This document shows, piece by piece, positions 26,404 to 35,703 of a DNA stretch of 64,000 bases. The stretch lies in the NCBI GenBank assembly GCA_038148895.1, contig JBBVGQ010000004.1. The stretch is one strand, 5' to 3'. The notes below the pieces were generated by a model that saw only the letters and a list, made by a program, of their open reading frames with translations, searched no databases and was not told where the DNA came from. Origin of the DNA: Tamlana sp038148895. GTDB taxonomy: Bacteria > Bacteroidota > Bacteroidia > Flavobacteriales > Flavobacteriaceae. The first letter of the stretch is position 1, and every line of letters starts with the position of its first letter. Position numbers and translations under genes: made by a program.

Positions 26404-26901
26404 TCAAACCTTTGTGTATTCACTATCGGAAACGGGTTCTTTCCAATCAACAATTCCTTTTTCGGTGTTGGGGACTATGTACAATTGTTGGAGTCCAATA
26501 TTTGGGCTTGCACCATGCCAATGGTTTACATTTGGCGGACATTTAACCACATCACCTTTTTTAATAATTTCTATTGGCTGCCCTTCAATTTGGTGGTAGC
26601 CAATACCATCCGTTATAATCAAAATTTGACCTGATGGATGACTGTGCCAGTTACTCCTTGATCCCGGCTCAAAATATACATTCCCCACCGCAGTAGTAAA
26701 TATAGAGTCAGGAGCCACTAAGCCATAATTATGGGCATTACCAGTAAAAAATTCTTTAGCCCCCTTTTCCCCTTTTGGAAAAATAGCATCTAATTTATGT
26801 TCTTGTGTTTTCATACTTTTTTGGCTTTTATCATTTCCTGGATTGCAGCCCAAAAGACCTGTAAACAATACCAGAATTATTATTTTAAGACGTTCATTCA
26901 T
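26404..26901 (-). CDS. Cupin-domain lipoprotein
   Basis: A 165-residue protein with a lipoprotein signal (LVLFTGLLGCNPGND). A single cupin barrel carries the metal-binding set WHSHPSGQILIITDG followed by KKGDVVKCPPNVNHWHG. Cupins of the YP_/carboxymuconolactone-associated type often sit beside hydrolases of this kind. Catalysis or ligand sensing cannot be assigned. It lies 20 bp after the cyclophilin-like gene and 2 bp before the hydrolase start. Confidence 0.87.
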   Translation of the reverse strand: MNERLKIIILVLFTGLLGCNPGNDKSQKSMKTQEHKLDAIFPKGEKGAKEFFTGNAHNYGLVAPDSIFTTAVGNVYFEPGSRSNWHSHPSGQILIITDGIGYHQIEGQPIEIIKKGDVVKCPPNVNHWHGASPNIGLQQLYIVPNTEKGIVDWKEPVSDSEYTKV

Positions 26902-26921
26902 TTTCTAATGTTTAAATTTTA

Positions 26922-27350
26922 TTAATCTAACTCGATTACTATGTTTAACGAACCTTTCACACTTAAATATTCCATGCCATTAGTTATTTTTCCTAAGGAA
27001 ACCAATCCTTTTGCATAACCAAGATCCTTATAAAACAAAGCTATGTTACCCCATGGAGCATAATAGGTGAGATCTCCAATTGAAGGGTCAAATCCGTCTG
27101 GAGAATTTTCTATTGAAAGCCTTTTGTCGAGATTAGCTACTTTTTCTGTGTTAGCATAATCGTTTAATTCTAAAGTTAACGGTAGCAGTGATACAAAATC
27201 CTTACTTGTTGCATTATCAAATAAAATGGCCGTGGCAATATTTTTTCCAATGGTTATTTTCAGTTTCATAGAATCTTTAATTGTATCATTAGTTAGTCCA
27301 TTTTGGCTTAGACTAGTGATGAATATTATCATATAGTTAATTGGTTTCAT
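26922..27350 (-). CDS. Cyclophilin-like fold protein
   Basis: A 142-residue protein. After a hydrophobic leader (YMIIFITSLSQNG) it matches the small cyclophilin-like beta-barrel family: MKLKITIGKNIATAILFDN, FVSLLPLTLEL, GDLTYYAPWGNIALFYKD and LVSLGKITNGMEYL. Known members bind small ligands, but isomerase activity is not established. It is first of three co-directional genes (this, cupin, hydrolase) and diverges from an AraC-type regulator. Confidence 0.85.
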   Translation of the reverse strand: MKPINYMIIFITSLSQNGLTNDTIKDSMKLKITIGKNIATAILFDNATSKDFVSLLPLTLELNDYANTEKVANLDKRLSIENSPDGFDPSIGDLTYYAPWGNIALFYKDLGYAKGLVSLGKITNGMEYLSVKGSLNIVIELD

Positions 27351-27460
27351 TTTTTGTTATTTAACAACACTGCAAAGTTAAAACACGCAATTGCTCTATA
27401 TATTACATTAATTTCGTAAATTATGTCAAATTTCACGTATTCATTATAAATCATTATCAA

Positions 27461-28288
27461 TTGAAAAAAGATGAAACACCAAAGGTTCAGCTATTTGAAG
27501 CGTCTGGAGAGATTAATTTTCCCGGGAGTTTTCTGAAACACTATCATACACACATCTATTGTCATAGCGGTACAATGTCATTTACATTTAAAGGAAGAAC
27601 CTTGAAAGGCACTGCAGGAGAATTTGTGTTTTGGTATGCGCACAGTGCTGTTTCCAATTTGCACTTTTCCAAAAATTTTACAGCGACCGTGTTGTTGGTT
27701 GAGGAAGAATTTTTGAACAGTAATTTACCAGACTTAAGTTGGAGCATTGACGTTCTCGTTCATACTCGCGATCATCCTGTTCTGCATTTCAATGAAAAGA
27801 AGAATAAACAAAAGGTTCTCAGTAATTTTAGGTTACTCTATGAAAAATATCTAGAAAAAGACCATACTTTTTTTGAAGAGGCTACAAATACACAGATGCG
27901 GCTTTTTACACTAGAAATGTGGCATGTTTTTGCTGCCGAGTTTGAACGCAATAAACGGACACTTGAAAGTGGCTCTATTTATGAACAGTTTATTCATTTA
28001 GTTCAACAAAACTGTTTAACAGAGCGTGAAGTACAATTTTATGCTGACAAATTACACATCACACCCAAGCACCTGAACTTTGTCTGTAAACAGAATACTG
28101 ATATTACCGCCTCAGAATGGATTCATCGATTTGTTAGGGAAAGGCTTATCATTCTATTGGAAAACCAAAACCTTAACATAGCCGAAATTTCAAATGTGAT
28201 GGAATTTTCAAGCCGATCATTTTTTACCAGATATGTAAAAAAATTGCTTGGTTTCACACCTAGTGAATTTAGAAGAAGGATGGAATGA
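27461..28288 (+). CDS. AraC-family transcriptional regulator
   Basis: A 275-residue regulator with an N-terminal cupin-like sensing region (FLKHYHTHIYCHSGTMSF) and a C-terminal double helix-turn-helix (about 185-272: HITPKHLNFVCKQNT, NIAEISNVMEFSSRSFFTRYVKKLLGFTPSEFRR). It begins with TTG at 27461; there is no in-frame ATG upstream or soon after. It diverges from the cyclophilin-like/cupin/hydrolase genes across 110 bp and probably controls them. Confidence 0.9.
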   Translation: MKKDETPKVQLFEASGEINFPGSFLKHYHTHIYCHSGTMSFTFKGRTLKGTAGEFVFWYAHSAVSNLHFSKNFTATVLLVEEEFLNSNLPDLSWSIDVLVHTRDHPVLHFNEKKNKQKVLSNFRLLYEKYLEKDHTFFEEATNTQMRLFTLEMWHVFAAEFERNKRTLESGSIYEQFIHLVQQNCLTEREVQFYADKLHITPKHLNFVCKQNTDITASEWIHRFVRERLIILLENQNLNIAEISNVMEFSSRSFFTRYVKKLLGFTPSEFRRRME

Positions 28289-28303
28289 AATTATTCAATC
28301 ACA

Positions 28304-30928
28304 TCAATCTTCATCCAATTCCATAATTAAATTGGCAATCAAAGCTGTCCAGCCTGTTTGGTGGGATGCTCCTAAACCTTTTCCTGTGTCACCATCAAAA
28401 AACTCATAAAACAAATGTAGATTCTTAAAGTGTTCCTCTTTGGTGAACATATGATTAGGGTCGTCTGAATGATATTGGAATTTCCCATCAGAATTGGCCT
28501 CAAAAAGTTTTATAAGTCGTTTTGTCAACTCATTGGCAATTTGCTTTAGGTTCAGTTTTTTTCCTGAACCTGTTGGAAATTCATATTGATAGGTTGGTCC
28601 GTAAAACTTATAATACTTGCGCAATGATTGAATAATCATATAATTCAACGGCATCCAAATAGGCCCACGCCAGTTGGAGTTTCCGCCAAACATATTCGAA
28701 CGGCTTTCACCTGGTTCGTACTGTATTTGGTGGTGACCGTGGTGCTGAAATACAAACGGATGTTTTTCATGGTATTTAGATAGTGATCTAATACCATAAT
28801 CTGAAAGAAACTCATTTTCATCGAGCAAACGTATCAATAGATGCTCCAATCTAAAGGCCCGCATAATGGAAAACAGATAGTTGCCCTCTTCATTAGGGTC
28901 ATCCAAATTGGAAATTAAAGATGCCAAATCGGGTCGCGTTCTTATAATTTCGTTTGCTCTTATTCTAAATTCCTTAAGTTCCTCAAAAAGGTTTTTATGC
29001 ATGATTTCAACAGCGAACATAGGTATAACACCAACTAATGATCGCACCCTAAGGCGATCCGTTGCACCGCTTGACATTTCAACAACATCGTAATAAAAAT
29101 TATCCTCGTCATCCCATAATGAAATGTCCTTTTTCCCAATATGGTGCATGGCCCAAGCAATGTTTAAGAAATGCCTAAAGAACTTGGCCGCCGCTTCTTC
29201 ATAAATTTTGTTGGTTTTTGAAAGTTCGAGTGACATGCGCAACATATTCAAGGCAAACATAGCCATCCAACTAGTAGCGTCAGACTGCTGCATTCTTGTA
29301 ATGCCGGGTGGCATATGGTTTCGGTCAAAAACTCCAATGTTGTCCAACCCTAAAAAGCCGCCTTCAAAAAGATCGGTACCGCTTTTATCCTTTTGGTTTA
29401 CCCACCAAGTAAAGTTGAGCAATAATTTTTGAAAAGCTGTCTCTAGAAACTTGGTATCTCCCTTGCCTCTATATTCTTTGTCTTTATCGTAAACATGCCA
29501 AACAGCCCATGAGTGAACGGGTGGATTAACATCACTAAAATTCCATTCATAAGCAGGAATTTGCCCGTTAGGATGCATGTAGTTTTCCTTTAAAACAAGT
29601 AAAAGCTGCTCTTTAGCAAAATATGGATCAACCTCAACAAACGAGGCCATATGGAATGCCAAATCCCATGCGGCATACCACGGATATTCCCATTTGTCAG
29701 GCATGGAAATAATGTGCCTGTTAGTAAGATGTTGCCAATTATAGTTTCGCATATTATAGCGGTTTGGTTTGGCTTCTCCAGGGCCTCCAAAAAGCCATTT
29801 AAACACATCGTTATAATAAAACTGTTTTGTCCAGAGCAAGCCTGCAAATGCATCCTTCGCAATCGCCCTGTGCATTTCTGGGATATCCTTATTTATGGTT
29901 TCGTTGTAAAACTCTTCGCATTCTTTCATGCGCTGTTCAAAAAGAGCATCAAAACCAGCCCAAGGATCTTGAAGTTTGGTTTTAGTCAAGCGAATTCTAA
30001 TCGTCTTTTCTTGACCTGGCTTCAATTTAAGCTTGTGCCAAACTGCAAACTTAGACCCATTCAATTCTGGGTTTACCGTTTGCTTTTTTTTATTCACGAC
30101 TCGGTCGTTTATACCATCCTTTACATATTTGGTATCATTTGGAATATTATAAATGCGCTTGTTGTTTGTTTCGTTTTCACAAAATAGTTGTTTGCCCTTT
30201 TCATGGTATAAATAATACCGACCATTTCTTGTACTTCTGGACATGACACTTGTTTCTGAAATGGACTTCATATTTGGGCGTGTATGCCGTTTATTGTGTT
30301 TCCAGAAATTACGAAACCACATATGAGGCAGCACATGTATTTTAGCCTTATTCTTGCCACGATTTACCACCGTGATTTTCATGAGAATATCATTTACATC
30401 GGCCTTGGCATACTCAATAAAACAGTCGAAATAAGCATTATCCTTAAAACAACCAGTATCGAGCAATTCATATTCGGGTTCATGCCTTCCTCTTTGATTA
30501 CCATGAACCAAATCGCCATAAGGAAATTCATTTTGGGTATATTTATATAAAAACTTGCAATACGAATGCGTGGGTGAAGATACCTGATGAAAATAAAGTT
30601 CTTTCACGTCTTCACCATGATTGCCTTGATTATTGGTCAACCCAAATAAACGTTCCTTTAAAATGGCATCCTTTCCGTTCCAAAATGCGGGTGCCAAACA
30701 CATAATTTCGCGCGAATCGCAAAAACCCGCAATACCTTCCTCACCCCACCTGAAAGCATTACTCCTGGCTTTTTCATGATCTATAAATTCCCAAGATTCA
30801 CCATGTTCACTATAGTCTTCACGTACGGTCCCCCATTGTCTGTCGGCCAAATATGGCCCCCATTTCTTCCAGTATTTATAGGTGTCCGACACCGCCAACC
30901 GTTCTACTTCAGCCCCTTTTTGAAACAT
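28304..30928 (-). CDS. MGH1-like (GH63-type) glycoside hydrolase
   Basis: An 874-residue predicted cytosolic glycosidase of the mannosylglycerate-hydrolase-like/GH63 group. The N-terminal part (RWGEEGIAGFCDSRE, ELYFHQVSSPTHSYCK) and the (alpha/alpha)6 barrel (DKWEYPWYAAWDLAFH, GQIPAYEWNFSDVNPPVHSWA, FGGNSNWRGPIWMPLNY, SHQTGWTALIANLI) are intact. Asp in AAWDLAFH and Glu in AYEWNF are in positions expected of the acid/base residues. Glucosylglycerate or mannosylglycerate-type glycosides are possible substrates; specificity is unresolved. No signal peptide is seen. It is convergent with the AraC gene, with 15 bp between them. Confidence 0.87.
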   Translation of the reverse strand: MFQKGAEVERLAVSDTYKYWKKWGPYLADRQWGTVREDYSEHGESWEFIDHEKARSNAFRWGEEGIAGFCDSREIMCLAPAFWNGKDAILKERLFGLTNNQGNHGEDVKELYFHQVSSPTHSYCKFLYKYTQNEFPYGDLVHGNQRGRHEPEYELLDTGCFKDNAYFDCFIEYAKADVNDILMKITVVNRGKNKAKIHVLPHMWFRNFWKHNKRHTRPNMKSISETSVMSRSTRNGRYYLYHEKGKQLFCENETNNKRIYNIPNDTKYVKDGINDRVVNKKKQTVNPELNGSKFAVWHKLKLKPGQEKTIRIRLTKTKLQDPWAGFDALFEQRMKECEEFYNETINKDIPEMHRAIAKDAFAGLLWTKQFYYNDVFKWLFGGPGEAKPNRYNMRNYNWQHLTNRHIISMPDKWEYPWYAAWDLAFHMASFVEVDPYFAKEQLLLVLKENYMHPNGQIPAYEWNFSDVNPPVHSWAVWHVYDKDKEYRGKGDTKFLETAFQKLLLNFTWWVNQKDKSGTDLFEGGFLGLDNIGVFDRNHMPPGITRMQQSDATSWMAMFALNMLRMSLELSKTNKIYEEAAAKFFRHFLNIAWAMHHIGKKDISLWDDEDNFYYDVVEMSSGATDRLRVRSLVGVIPMFAVEIMHKNLFEELKEFRIRANEIIRTRPDLASLISNLDDPNEEGNYLFSIMRAFRLEHLLIRLLDENEFLSDYGIRSLSKYHEKHPFVFQHHGHHQIQYEPGESRSNMFGGNSNWRGPIWMPLNYMIIQSLRKYYKFYGPTYQYEFPTGSGKKLNLKQIANELTKRLIKLFEANSDGKFQYHSDDPNHMFTKEEHFKNLHLFYEFFDGDTGKGLGASHQTGWTALIANLIMELDED

Positions 30929-31277
30929 ATTTTATAAAAATTAAGTGTTCAAGTTAATTTTGGAATAACTAAGCTCAAAAGCCAATTTCAACAGCTATTC
31001 CAAATAAAAATAAGATATTTTTGGACATTTTTTTAATTGCCCAAAAAGTATTGCCTATTTGTCTTTTTTAAGGGATAAAATTTAAAATTTATCAAAAAAA
31101 AGGTATTCCAAAATGAAGAAGTGATAGTCAAATTAACCATGACTTGCCTTTTTTTTTAAAATTTATTGATTAACATAAAAAAATCCCTTTTCAAATTAAT
31201 GAAAAGGGATGATGACATGTAGAGAGTTTTTCGGCATACAGAAAAATAACCAACCAAATTTTAACCCTAACTTAAAG
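30929..31277. other. 349-bp intergenic region
   Basis: Contains the upstream region of the minus-strand glycosidase and, near its right end, the hairpin terminator of the mscS operon. It is very A/T-rich with long T and A runs. I see no additional coding frame or RNA gene. Confidence 0.6.
31183..31210 (-). terminator. Rho-independent terminator of the mscS operon
   Basis: ATCCCTTTTC (31183-31192) pairs perfectly with GAAAAGGGAT (31201-31210) around an 8-base loop. On the minus strand the stem is followed by a seven-T run, as expected for a terminator downstream of the mechanosensitive channel gene. Confidence 0.85.
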
Positions 31278-32105
31278 TTAATCCTGCACGCTTACTTGGC
31301 TCTCTACAATATCTTTTATAGGGACTATTAATTTTCCATTCTTTGTTTTTAGGGTGACCGTAATGTGATTGATTGAATCTACTTCCCCTTTAATGTCACC
31401 AAATTCTATTTTTTGACCTATTTCATAGGTTTTTCTAGCATAAAAAGCTTTTAACAAATCGCCTACTACTTTTTGCGCGCCAAAACCAAATGCCAAAGCA
31501 AAAGCCAATAAAAAAGCAGCCAAAATCATGGTAACGTTGCTGGTTATAATTTCAGTATCTACCCCCGCTTGGTTTAGTGCTGTTATCGAAATAAAAAGCA
31601 ACAACAAAAAGAATACAATCTGGCTAAATAATTTTGAACCTGATAAATCCATAGATTCAAAAAATGACTTAATGCTTTTTTTGATAAAATTAGCCAGTAA
31701 CAACCCAATCGTAAAGATGATTAATGCGGAAAACAATCTTGGTAAATAACCGAGGAAATTTTTGATTTCCTCTGAAACCATTGTCAAATTCAGGATATCG
31801 GTCACCACAATCAAAATCATGATGTACATAACCCATTTCACAAATTTGGTTGTGATTTTTATGACATCAAAATTGAGCTTTTTACCTTCAAAAATTTCAA
31901 TTTCATTAATTTTATCATCTAGCTTATCAGCCTTTGCCAACTTTAATGCTTTGCCGATAATACCGACCAAAATCTTGGTAAGCAACCAACCAATAATAAT
32001 AACGGCTATGGCTCCCAAAATATTTGGTATAACTTTCGCAACTTCTTCTGTCATAGCGGATAATGAAGCCATAACACCTTCATTCCATGCTGTTATTTTT
32101 TCCAT
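31278..32105 (-). CDS. MscS-family mechanosensitive ion channel
   Basis: A 275-residue small-conductance mechanosensitive channel for osmotic-downshock protection in the inner membrane. It has about four membrane segments (including VIPNILGAIAVIIIGWLLT and LFSALIIFTIGLLLANFI) and a pore-lining helix rich in Ala/Gly (LAFALAFGFGAQKVVGDLL). The start of the beta domain follows (IEFGDIKGEVDSINHITVTL). It ends soon after that domain, so it is a short MscS form with a reduced cytoplasmic vestibule. It is third in the sigma factor, 57-residue protein, mscS unit, which suggests control by that sigma factor. Confidence 0.92.
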   Translation of the reverse strand: MEKITAWNEGVMASLSAMTEEVAKVIPNILGAIAVIIIGWLLTKILVGIIGKALKLAKADKLDDKINEIEIFEGKKLNFDVIKITTKFVKWVMYIMILIVVTDILNLTMVSEEIKNFLGYLPRLFSALIIFTIGLLLANFIKKSIKSFFESMDLSGSKLFSQIVFFLLLLFISITALNQAGVDTEIITSNVTMILAAFLLAFALAFGFGAQKVVGDLLKAFYARKTYEIGQKIEFGDIKGEVDSINHITVTLKTKNGKLIVPIKDIVESQVSVQD

Positions 32106-32129
32106 AATAACTTAATTATTTTGTTAGGG

Positions 32130-32303
32130 TTATTTTTTTCTTTTTTTAATGGTTTGTTCCACAATTTTGGCTGCATCAATAGAGAAAAGGCTAGCCAAAT
32201 CCATAAGCAACTTAGCTGTGGCAATGTCGCTCATAACCTTCGCTTTTAGTTCCTCAGGAACTTCCTTAAGCGGCTGATTTATATGTTTAAACGGATTCTC
32301 CAT
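32130..32303 (-). CDS. 57-residue small protein coupled to ECF sigma factor
   Basis: A short frame: ATG at 32303, TAA at 32132-32130. Its ATG shares one base with the sigma factor stop (TAATG), so translation is probably coupled. The product starts MENPFKHINQPLKEVPEEL and ends with a basic KKRKK tail. The centre (SDIATAKLLMDLASLFSID) is a likely amphipathic helix. It is too small for a usual anti-sigma factor, has no membrane segment and no family I recognise. The conserved-looking gene order suggests a regulator or partner of the sigma factor or the channel. Reality is supported by coupling, clean composition and absence of other content in the 197-bp gap. Confidence 0.75.
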   Translation of the reverse strand: MENPFKHINQPLKEVPEELKAKVMSDIATAKLLMDLASLFSIDAAKIVEQTIKKRKK

Positions 32304-32875
32304 TAGCTAAAATTCTCATTATAAACGGTTATCAACTTATCTTTAGCACGCTTCACTCTCATTTTTACCGCGCTTTCCCCAATGCCTAAAACACTTTCAA
32401 TTTCCTTTATGGAAAGAAAATCTTGATATTTTAGCAACAGTATCATTTTCTCTTCAGGAGAAATTAGCTCCAAAGCGGCCTTTAGCTTATCCACCCGCAT
32501 TTCCTCAAAGCTATTATCATCCTCATCTTCTGAGAGGTTTTCAATATCATGATAGTCTACAGACTGCTTTTCAAACTTTTTAGCCGTATTTCTGGTTACG
32601 TAATTTACACAATGGTTATAGGTAAACGCATACAACCAAGTTGAAAATTTAGATTTACCCTTAAAACTGGCCAATTTAACAAAGAGCTTTAAAAATACAT
32701 CTTGTGTTAAATCTTTGGCTTCATCTGCATCTTTTGCAAAGCCATAACATTTATTGTACACCAAACCGGCGTATCTATCATATAAAATTTCAAAAAGCAA
32801 GGTATTGTTAGTTTTAACAATTGCCTTTACCAAATCTTCGTCTGATAACTTATTGATGTCGTTTAGGGTTTCCAA
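32303..32875 (-). CDS. ECF-type RNA polymerase sigma factor
   Basis: A 190-residue sigma-70 family factor of the extracytoplasmic function group. Region 2 (LFEILYDRYAGLVYNKCYGFAKD, then EAKDLTQDVFLKLF and FSTWLYAFTYNHCVNYV) and region 4 (ALELISPEEKMILLLKYQDFLSIKEIESVLGIGESAVKMRVKRAKDKL) are both clear. The start appears to be TTG 32875. Downstream, coupled by TAATG, is a 57-residue protein and then an MscS channel; no classical membrane anti-sigma gene is adjacent. Envelope or osmotic stress response is inferred from the channel. Confidence 0.92.
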   Translation of the reverse strand: METLNDINKLSDEDLVKAIVKTNNTLLFEILYDRYAGLVYNKCYGFAKDADEAKDLTQDVFLKLFVKLASFKGKSKFSTWLYAFTYNHCVNYVTRNTAKKFEKQSVDYHDIENLSEDEDDNSFEEMRVDKLKAALELISPEEKMILLLKYQDFLSIKEIESVLGIGESAVKMRVKRAKDKLITVYNENFS

Positions 32876-33223
32876 ATTTAGCTTTCGCTATTTAGTTGTT
32901 TGTTGAAGTTAGGACACACATGTTTTAAATAGGTCACAAAAAAATTAAAAAATAAAAATAATATTATTGAACATCTAAGCTTCTTCTAATTGGTACGCAA
33001 TTCTTACTCAAAATGAAGAATAGCTTTTACAGAAAAATTGCATTTATAAAGACTATTGATTATCAAAACATTAAATCATTATTTGGTGAAGCCCTATAAA
33101 ATGATTCCTAATTTAAGAAAAGTTAAAAACAGTAAATTCATTTAATAAACATAGCAGGCTTCAATCCTAAATACAAAAAAAGCGAACCTAAAAAGATTCG
33201 CTTTTCTTTTAAATTCTTAATTT
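32876..33223. other. 348-bp intergenic region
   Basis: Lies between the sigma factor start and the end of dihydrolipoyl dehydrogenase. Its right end holds the lpd terminator. The remainder is A/T-rich upstream sequence of the sigma factor in which I see no coding frame or recognisable RNA. Confidence 0.6.
33176..33206 (-). terminator. Terminator of lpd
   Basis: AGCGAA (33181-33186) pairs with TTCGCT (33197-33202), extended by flanking A and T runs. On the minus strand a seven-T run follows the stem, directly after the dihydrolipoyl dehydrogenase stop. The flanks could make it work in both directions. Confidence 0.75.
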
Positions 33224-34624
33224 TTAAATATGCAAAGCCCTATCATCAGTAGCTGCCAATGCAGCTTCTTTAATGGCTTCAGTAAACGTTGGGTGCGCAT
33301 GCGACATTCTTGAAACATCCTCAGCAGATGCACGATATTCCATAGCTACAACTGCCTCGGCAATCATATCGGCAGCACGGGCACCTATCATGTGTACACC
33401 TAAAATTTCATCAGTATTTTTATCTGCCAAAATTTTGACAAATCCGTCTAAATCCATACTCGCCCTGCTTCTACCCAACGCGCGCATAGGAAAAGAACCT
33501 ACTTTATAATCAACCCCAGCTTCTTTTAACTGTTCCTCAGTTTTTCCAACCGCAGCAACCTCAGGCCAAGTATAAACCACACCCGGAATTAAATTATAGT
33601 CGATATGTGGTTTTTGTCCTGCTAAAGTTTCGGCAACAAAAACGCCTTCTTCCTCAGCTTTATGAGCCAACATGGCTCCTTTTACCACATCACCAATGGC
33701 ATAAATATTTGATGCACTAGTTTGTAAATGGTCATTGACCTCAACCTGTCCTCTATCATTTAGTTTTACCCCAGCAGCCTCAGCGTTTAAACCATCGGTA
33801 TATGGACGACGACCAACAGACACTAAACAATAATCGCCTGTAAGTTCTATTTCCTCACCTTTTTTGTTATCTGCCTTTACAATAACCTCATCACCTTTAC
33901 GCTCAACAGATTTTACTTTATGTGACGTATTGATGGTGAATTTTGCTTTCTTAAAAACTTTGTTCAATTCTTTTGACAGGCCTGAATCCATGGTTGGAAT
34001 GATACGGTCCATATACTCAACCACAGTAACTTCTGCTCCCAAACGCTTGTAAACTTGCCCAAGCTCCAACCCGATAACACCGCCACCAATTACGATTAAG
34101 TGCTTTGGAATTTCTTTTAGCTTCAATGCTTCGGTAGAAGTAATGATTCGCTCTTTATCAATTTTGATAAATGGCAAATTTGATGGTTTACTGCCTGTTG
34201 CTATGATGGTGCTTTTAGCTTCTATTTCTGTAGCTTTTTCACCTAAAACGGTAATATGCGTAGCATCTTTAAAACTGCCTATTCCGTTATAAACATCAAT
34301 ATTATTCTTCTTCATTAAAAAATCGATACCACCAGTGGTCTGGTCTACAACAGCTTGCTTACGGGCAATCATTTTTTCCAAATTCACCTTCACATCGCCG
34401 GGAATCTCAATGCCATGCTCTTCAAAATGTTTTACAGCATCTTCGTAATGGTGCGACGAATCTAAAAGCGCCTTACTAGGTATACATCCCACATTTAAAC
34501 AGGTGCCTCCAAGTGTTGCATATTTTTCTATTAAGGCAGTTTTCATGCCCAATTGTGCGCAGCGTATAGCCGCAACATATCCTCCAGGACCAGAGCCAAT
34601 TACGGCTACATCGTATGAGTTCAT
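33224..34624 (-). CDS. lpd: Dihydrolipoyl dehydrogenase (E3)
   Basis: A 466-residue FAD flavoenzyme that reoxidises lipoamide in 2-oxoacid dehydrogenase and glycine cleavage complexes. The FAD-binding GSGPGGYVAAIRCAQ, redox-active disulfide GGTCLNVGCIPSK, NAD-binding VIGGGVIGLELGQVY, second FAD site YAIGDVVKG and the C-terminal catalytic HAHPTFTEA are all intact. It is a stand-alone gene here with its own terminator. The 294 bp upstream, shared with divergent dodecin, show nothing beyond A/T-rich promoter-type sequence. Confidence 0.96.
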   Translation of the reverse strand: MNSYDVAVIGSGPGGYVAAIRCAQLGMKTALIEKYATLGGTCLNVGCIPSKALLDSSHHYEDAVKHFEEHGIEIPGDVKVNLEKMIARKQAVVDQTTGGIDFLMKKNNIDVYNGIGSFKDATHITVLGEKATEIEAKSTIIATGSKPSNLPFIKIDKERIITSTEALKLKEIPKHLIVIGGGVIGLELGQVYKRLGAEVTVVEYMDRIIPTMDSGLSKELNKVFKKAKFTINTSHKVKSVERKGDEVIVKADNKKGEEIELTGDYCLVSVGRRPYTDGLNAEAAGVKLNDRGQVEVNDHLQTSASNIYAIGDVVKGAMLAHKAEEEGVFVAETLAGQKPHIDYNLIPGVVYTWPEVAAVGKTEEQLKEAGVDYKVGSFPMRALGRSRASMDLDGFVKILADKNTDEILGVHMIGARAADMIAEAVVAMEYRASAEDVSRMSHAHPTFTEAIKEAALAATDDRALHI

Positions 34625-34918
34625 ATTTTTATATTGAATTTCTTTAGTTTAAGACAGATTCAAAAATACGAATGTTTTATTGTACAGCAATAAAAAAGCT
34701 GGCTTTATGGAATGAATTAGTGATTTTGATAAAAAGACACAACTATTTTCTTGAATCATGAAATATTAAGGAAATCCCTATATTTTTTACAAAGCCATTT
34801 CGAAAAATGTAATCGATTGTTTTTTACTAGCTGTCAAAATATTCATAAACCCCTAATATCACCAACTTCCTATTTTTTTCGTACCTTAATGTCTCACTTT
34901 AACTAAATTCAAAGTATT

Positions 34919-35128
34919 ATGGATGAGCATATTTATAAAAAAATTGAAATTGTAGGCACTTCAGCAAAATCCAGTGACGATGCCATTGAAAACGCCATTA
35001 AAAAAGCTTCAAAATCGGTTCAAAACCTAAGATGGTTTGAAGTTATTGACACCAGGGGCAATATAAAAGAAGGCAAAGTTGATATGTGGCAAGTAACCAT
35101 TAAAATGGGCTTTACCATGAAAAATTAA
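34919..35128 (+). CDS. Dodecin-family flavin-binding protein
   Basis: A 69-residue dodecin. The beta-alpha-beta-beta order is clear (YKKIEIVGTSAKSSDDAIENA, then RWFEVIDTRGNIKEG and VDMWQVTIKMGF). The tryptophan in LRWFEV and glutamine in MWQVT match the flavin-stacking and contacting positions. Dodecins form 12-mers that store or buffer flavins or related cofactors in the cytosol. Confidence 0.92.
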   Translation: MDEHIYKKIEIVGTSAKSSDDAIENAIKKASKSVQNLRWFEVIDTRGNIKEGKVDMWQVTIKMGFTMKN

Positions 35129-35163
35129 TAAAGCACGCTATATATTTCTCCTTTGAAATTATG

Positions 35164-35171
35164 TAGTTTTG
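35164..35171 (+). promoter_or_regulatory. Possible -7 promoter element before smpB
   Basis: TAGTTTTG matches TAnnTTTG and ends 6 bases before the smpB ATG at 35178. A -33 TTTG at normal spacing is not evident. If used, the mRNA would have almost no leader. Confidence 0.3.
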
Positions 35172-35177
35172 TGCTTC

Positions 35178-35636
35178 ATGCAAAAAAACATCAACATACA
35201 AAACAAAAAAGCACGTTTTCAATATGAAATATTGGACAAATACACTGCTGGAATTGTTTTGACCGGAACTGAAATAAAGTCTATAAGAGACAGTAAAGCT
35301 TCTATTGCCGAAAGTTTTTGTGAGTTCAATGAACGTGGTGAGTTATTTGTTATAAATATGACCATTGAGGAATACAAATATGGCACGCATTATAACCACA
35401 GACCAAAGGCCGAACGCAAATTACTTTTAAACAAAAGGGAGCTTAACAAACTGAACAAAGAAGTTCAAAATTCAGGGCTTACCATTGTTCCTTTACGATT
35501 GTTTATCAACGAAAAAGGTTACGCCAAAATGGACCTTGCTTTGGCAAGAGGTAAAAAACTTTATGACAAGCGTGAAACCATAAAAGACCGTGACAACAAA
35601 CGAAATCTAGACAGGATTAAAAAAATCTACAAATAA
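35178..35636 (+). CDS. smpB: SsrA-binding protein
   Basis: A 152-residue SmpB that binds tmRNA and brings it to stalled ribosomes for trans-translation. Characteristic blocks are NKKARFQYEILDKYTAGI, TGTEIKSIRDSKASI, and the C-terminal ALARGKKLYDKRETIKDRD. ATG 35178 is preferred to an in-frame TTG at 35169. The tmRNA gene itself was not found in the window. Confidence 0.96.
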   Translation: MQKNINIQNKKARFQYEILDKYTAGIVLTGTEIKSIRDSKASIAESFCEFNERGELFVINMTIEEYKYGTHYNHRPKAERKLLLNKRELNKLNKEVQNSGLTIVPLRLFINEKGYAKMDLALARGKKLYDKRETIKDRDNKRNLDRIKKIYK

Positions 35637-35703
35637 TTTAAGTGTTTCTTAACGCTTGATGCGTTTTCAATTATTTATTTTCCCCTTTTAATAAACTAAA
35701 AAA

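Noticed and set aside
29651..30187. A 178-codon plus-strand frame opposite the glycosidase gene
   Set aside because: It lies fully inside the well-conserved MGH1-like gene, and its Cys/Phe/Ile-rich product looks like an antisense shadow of that frame.
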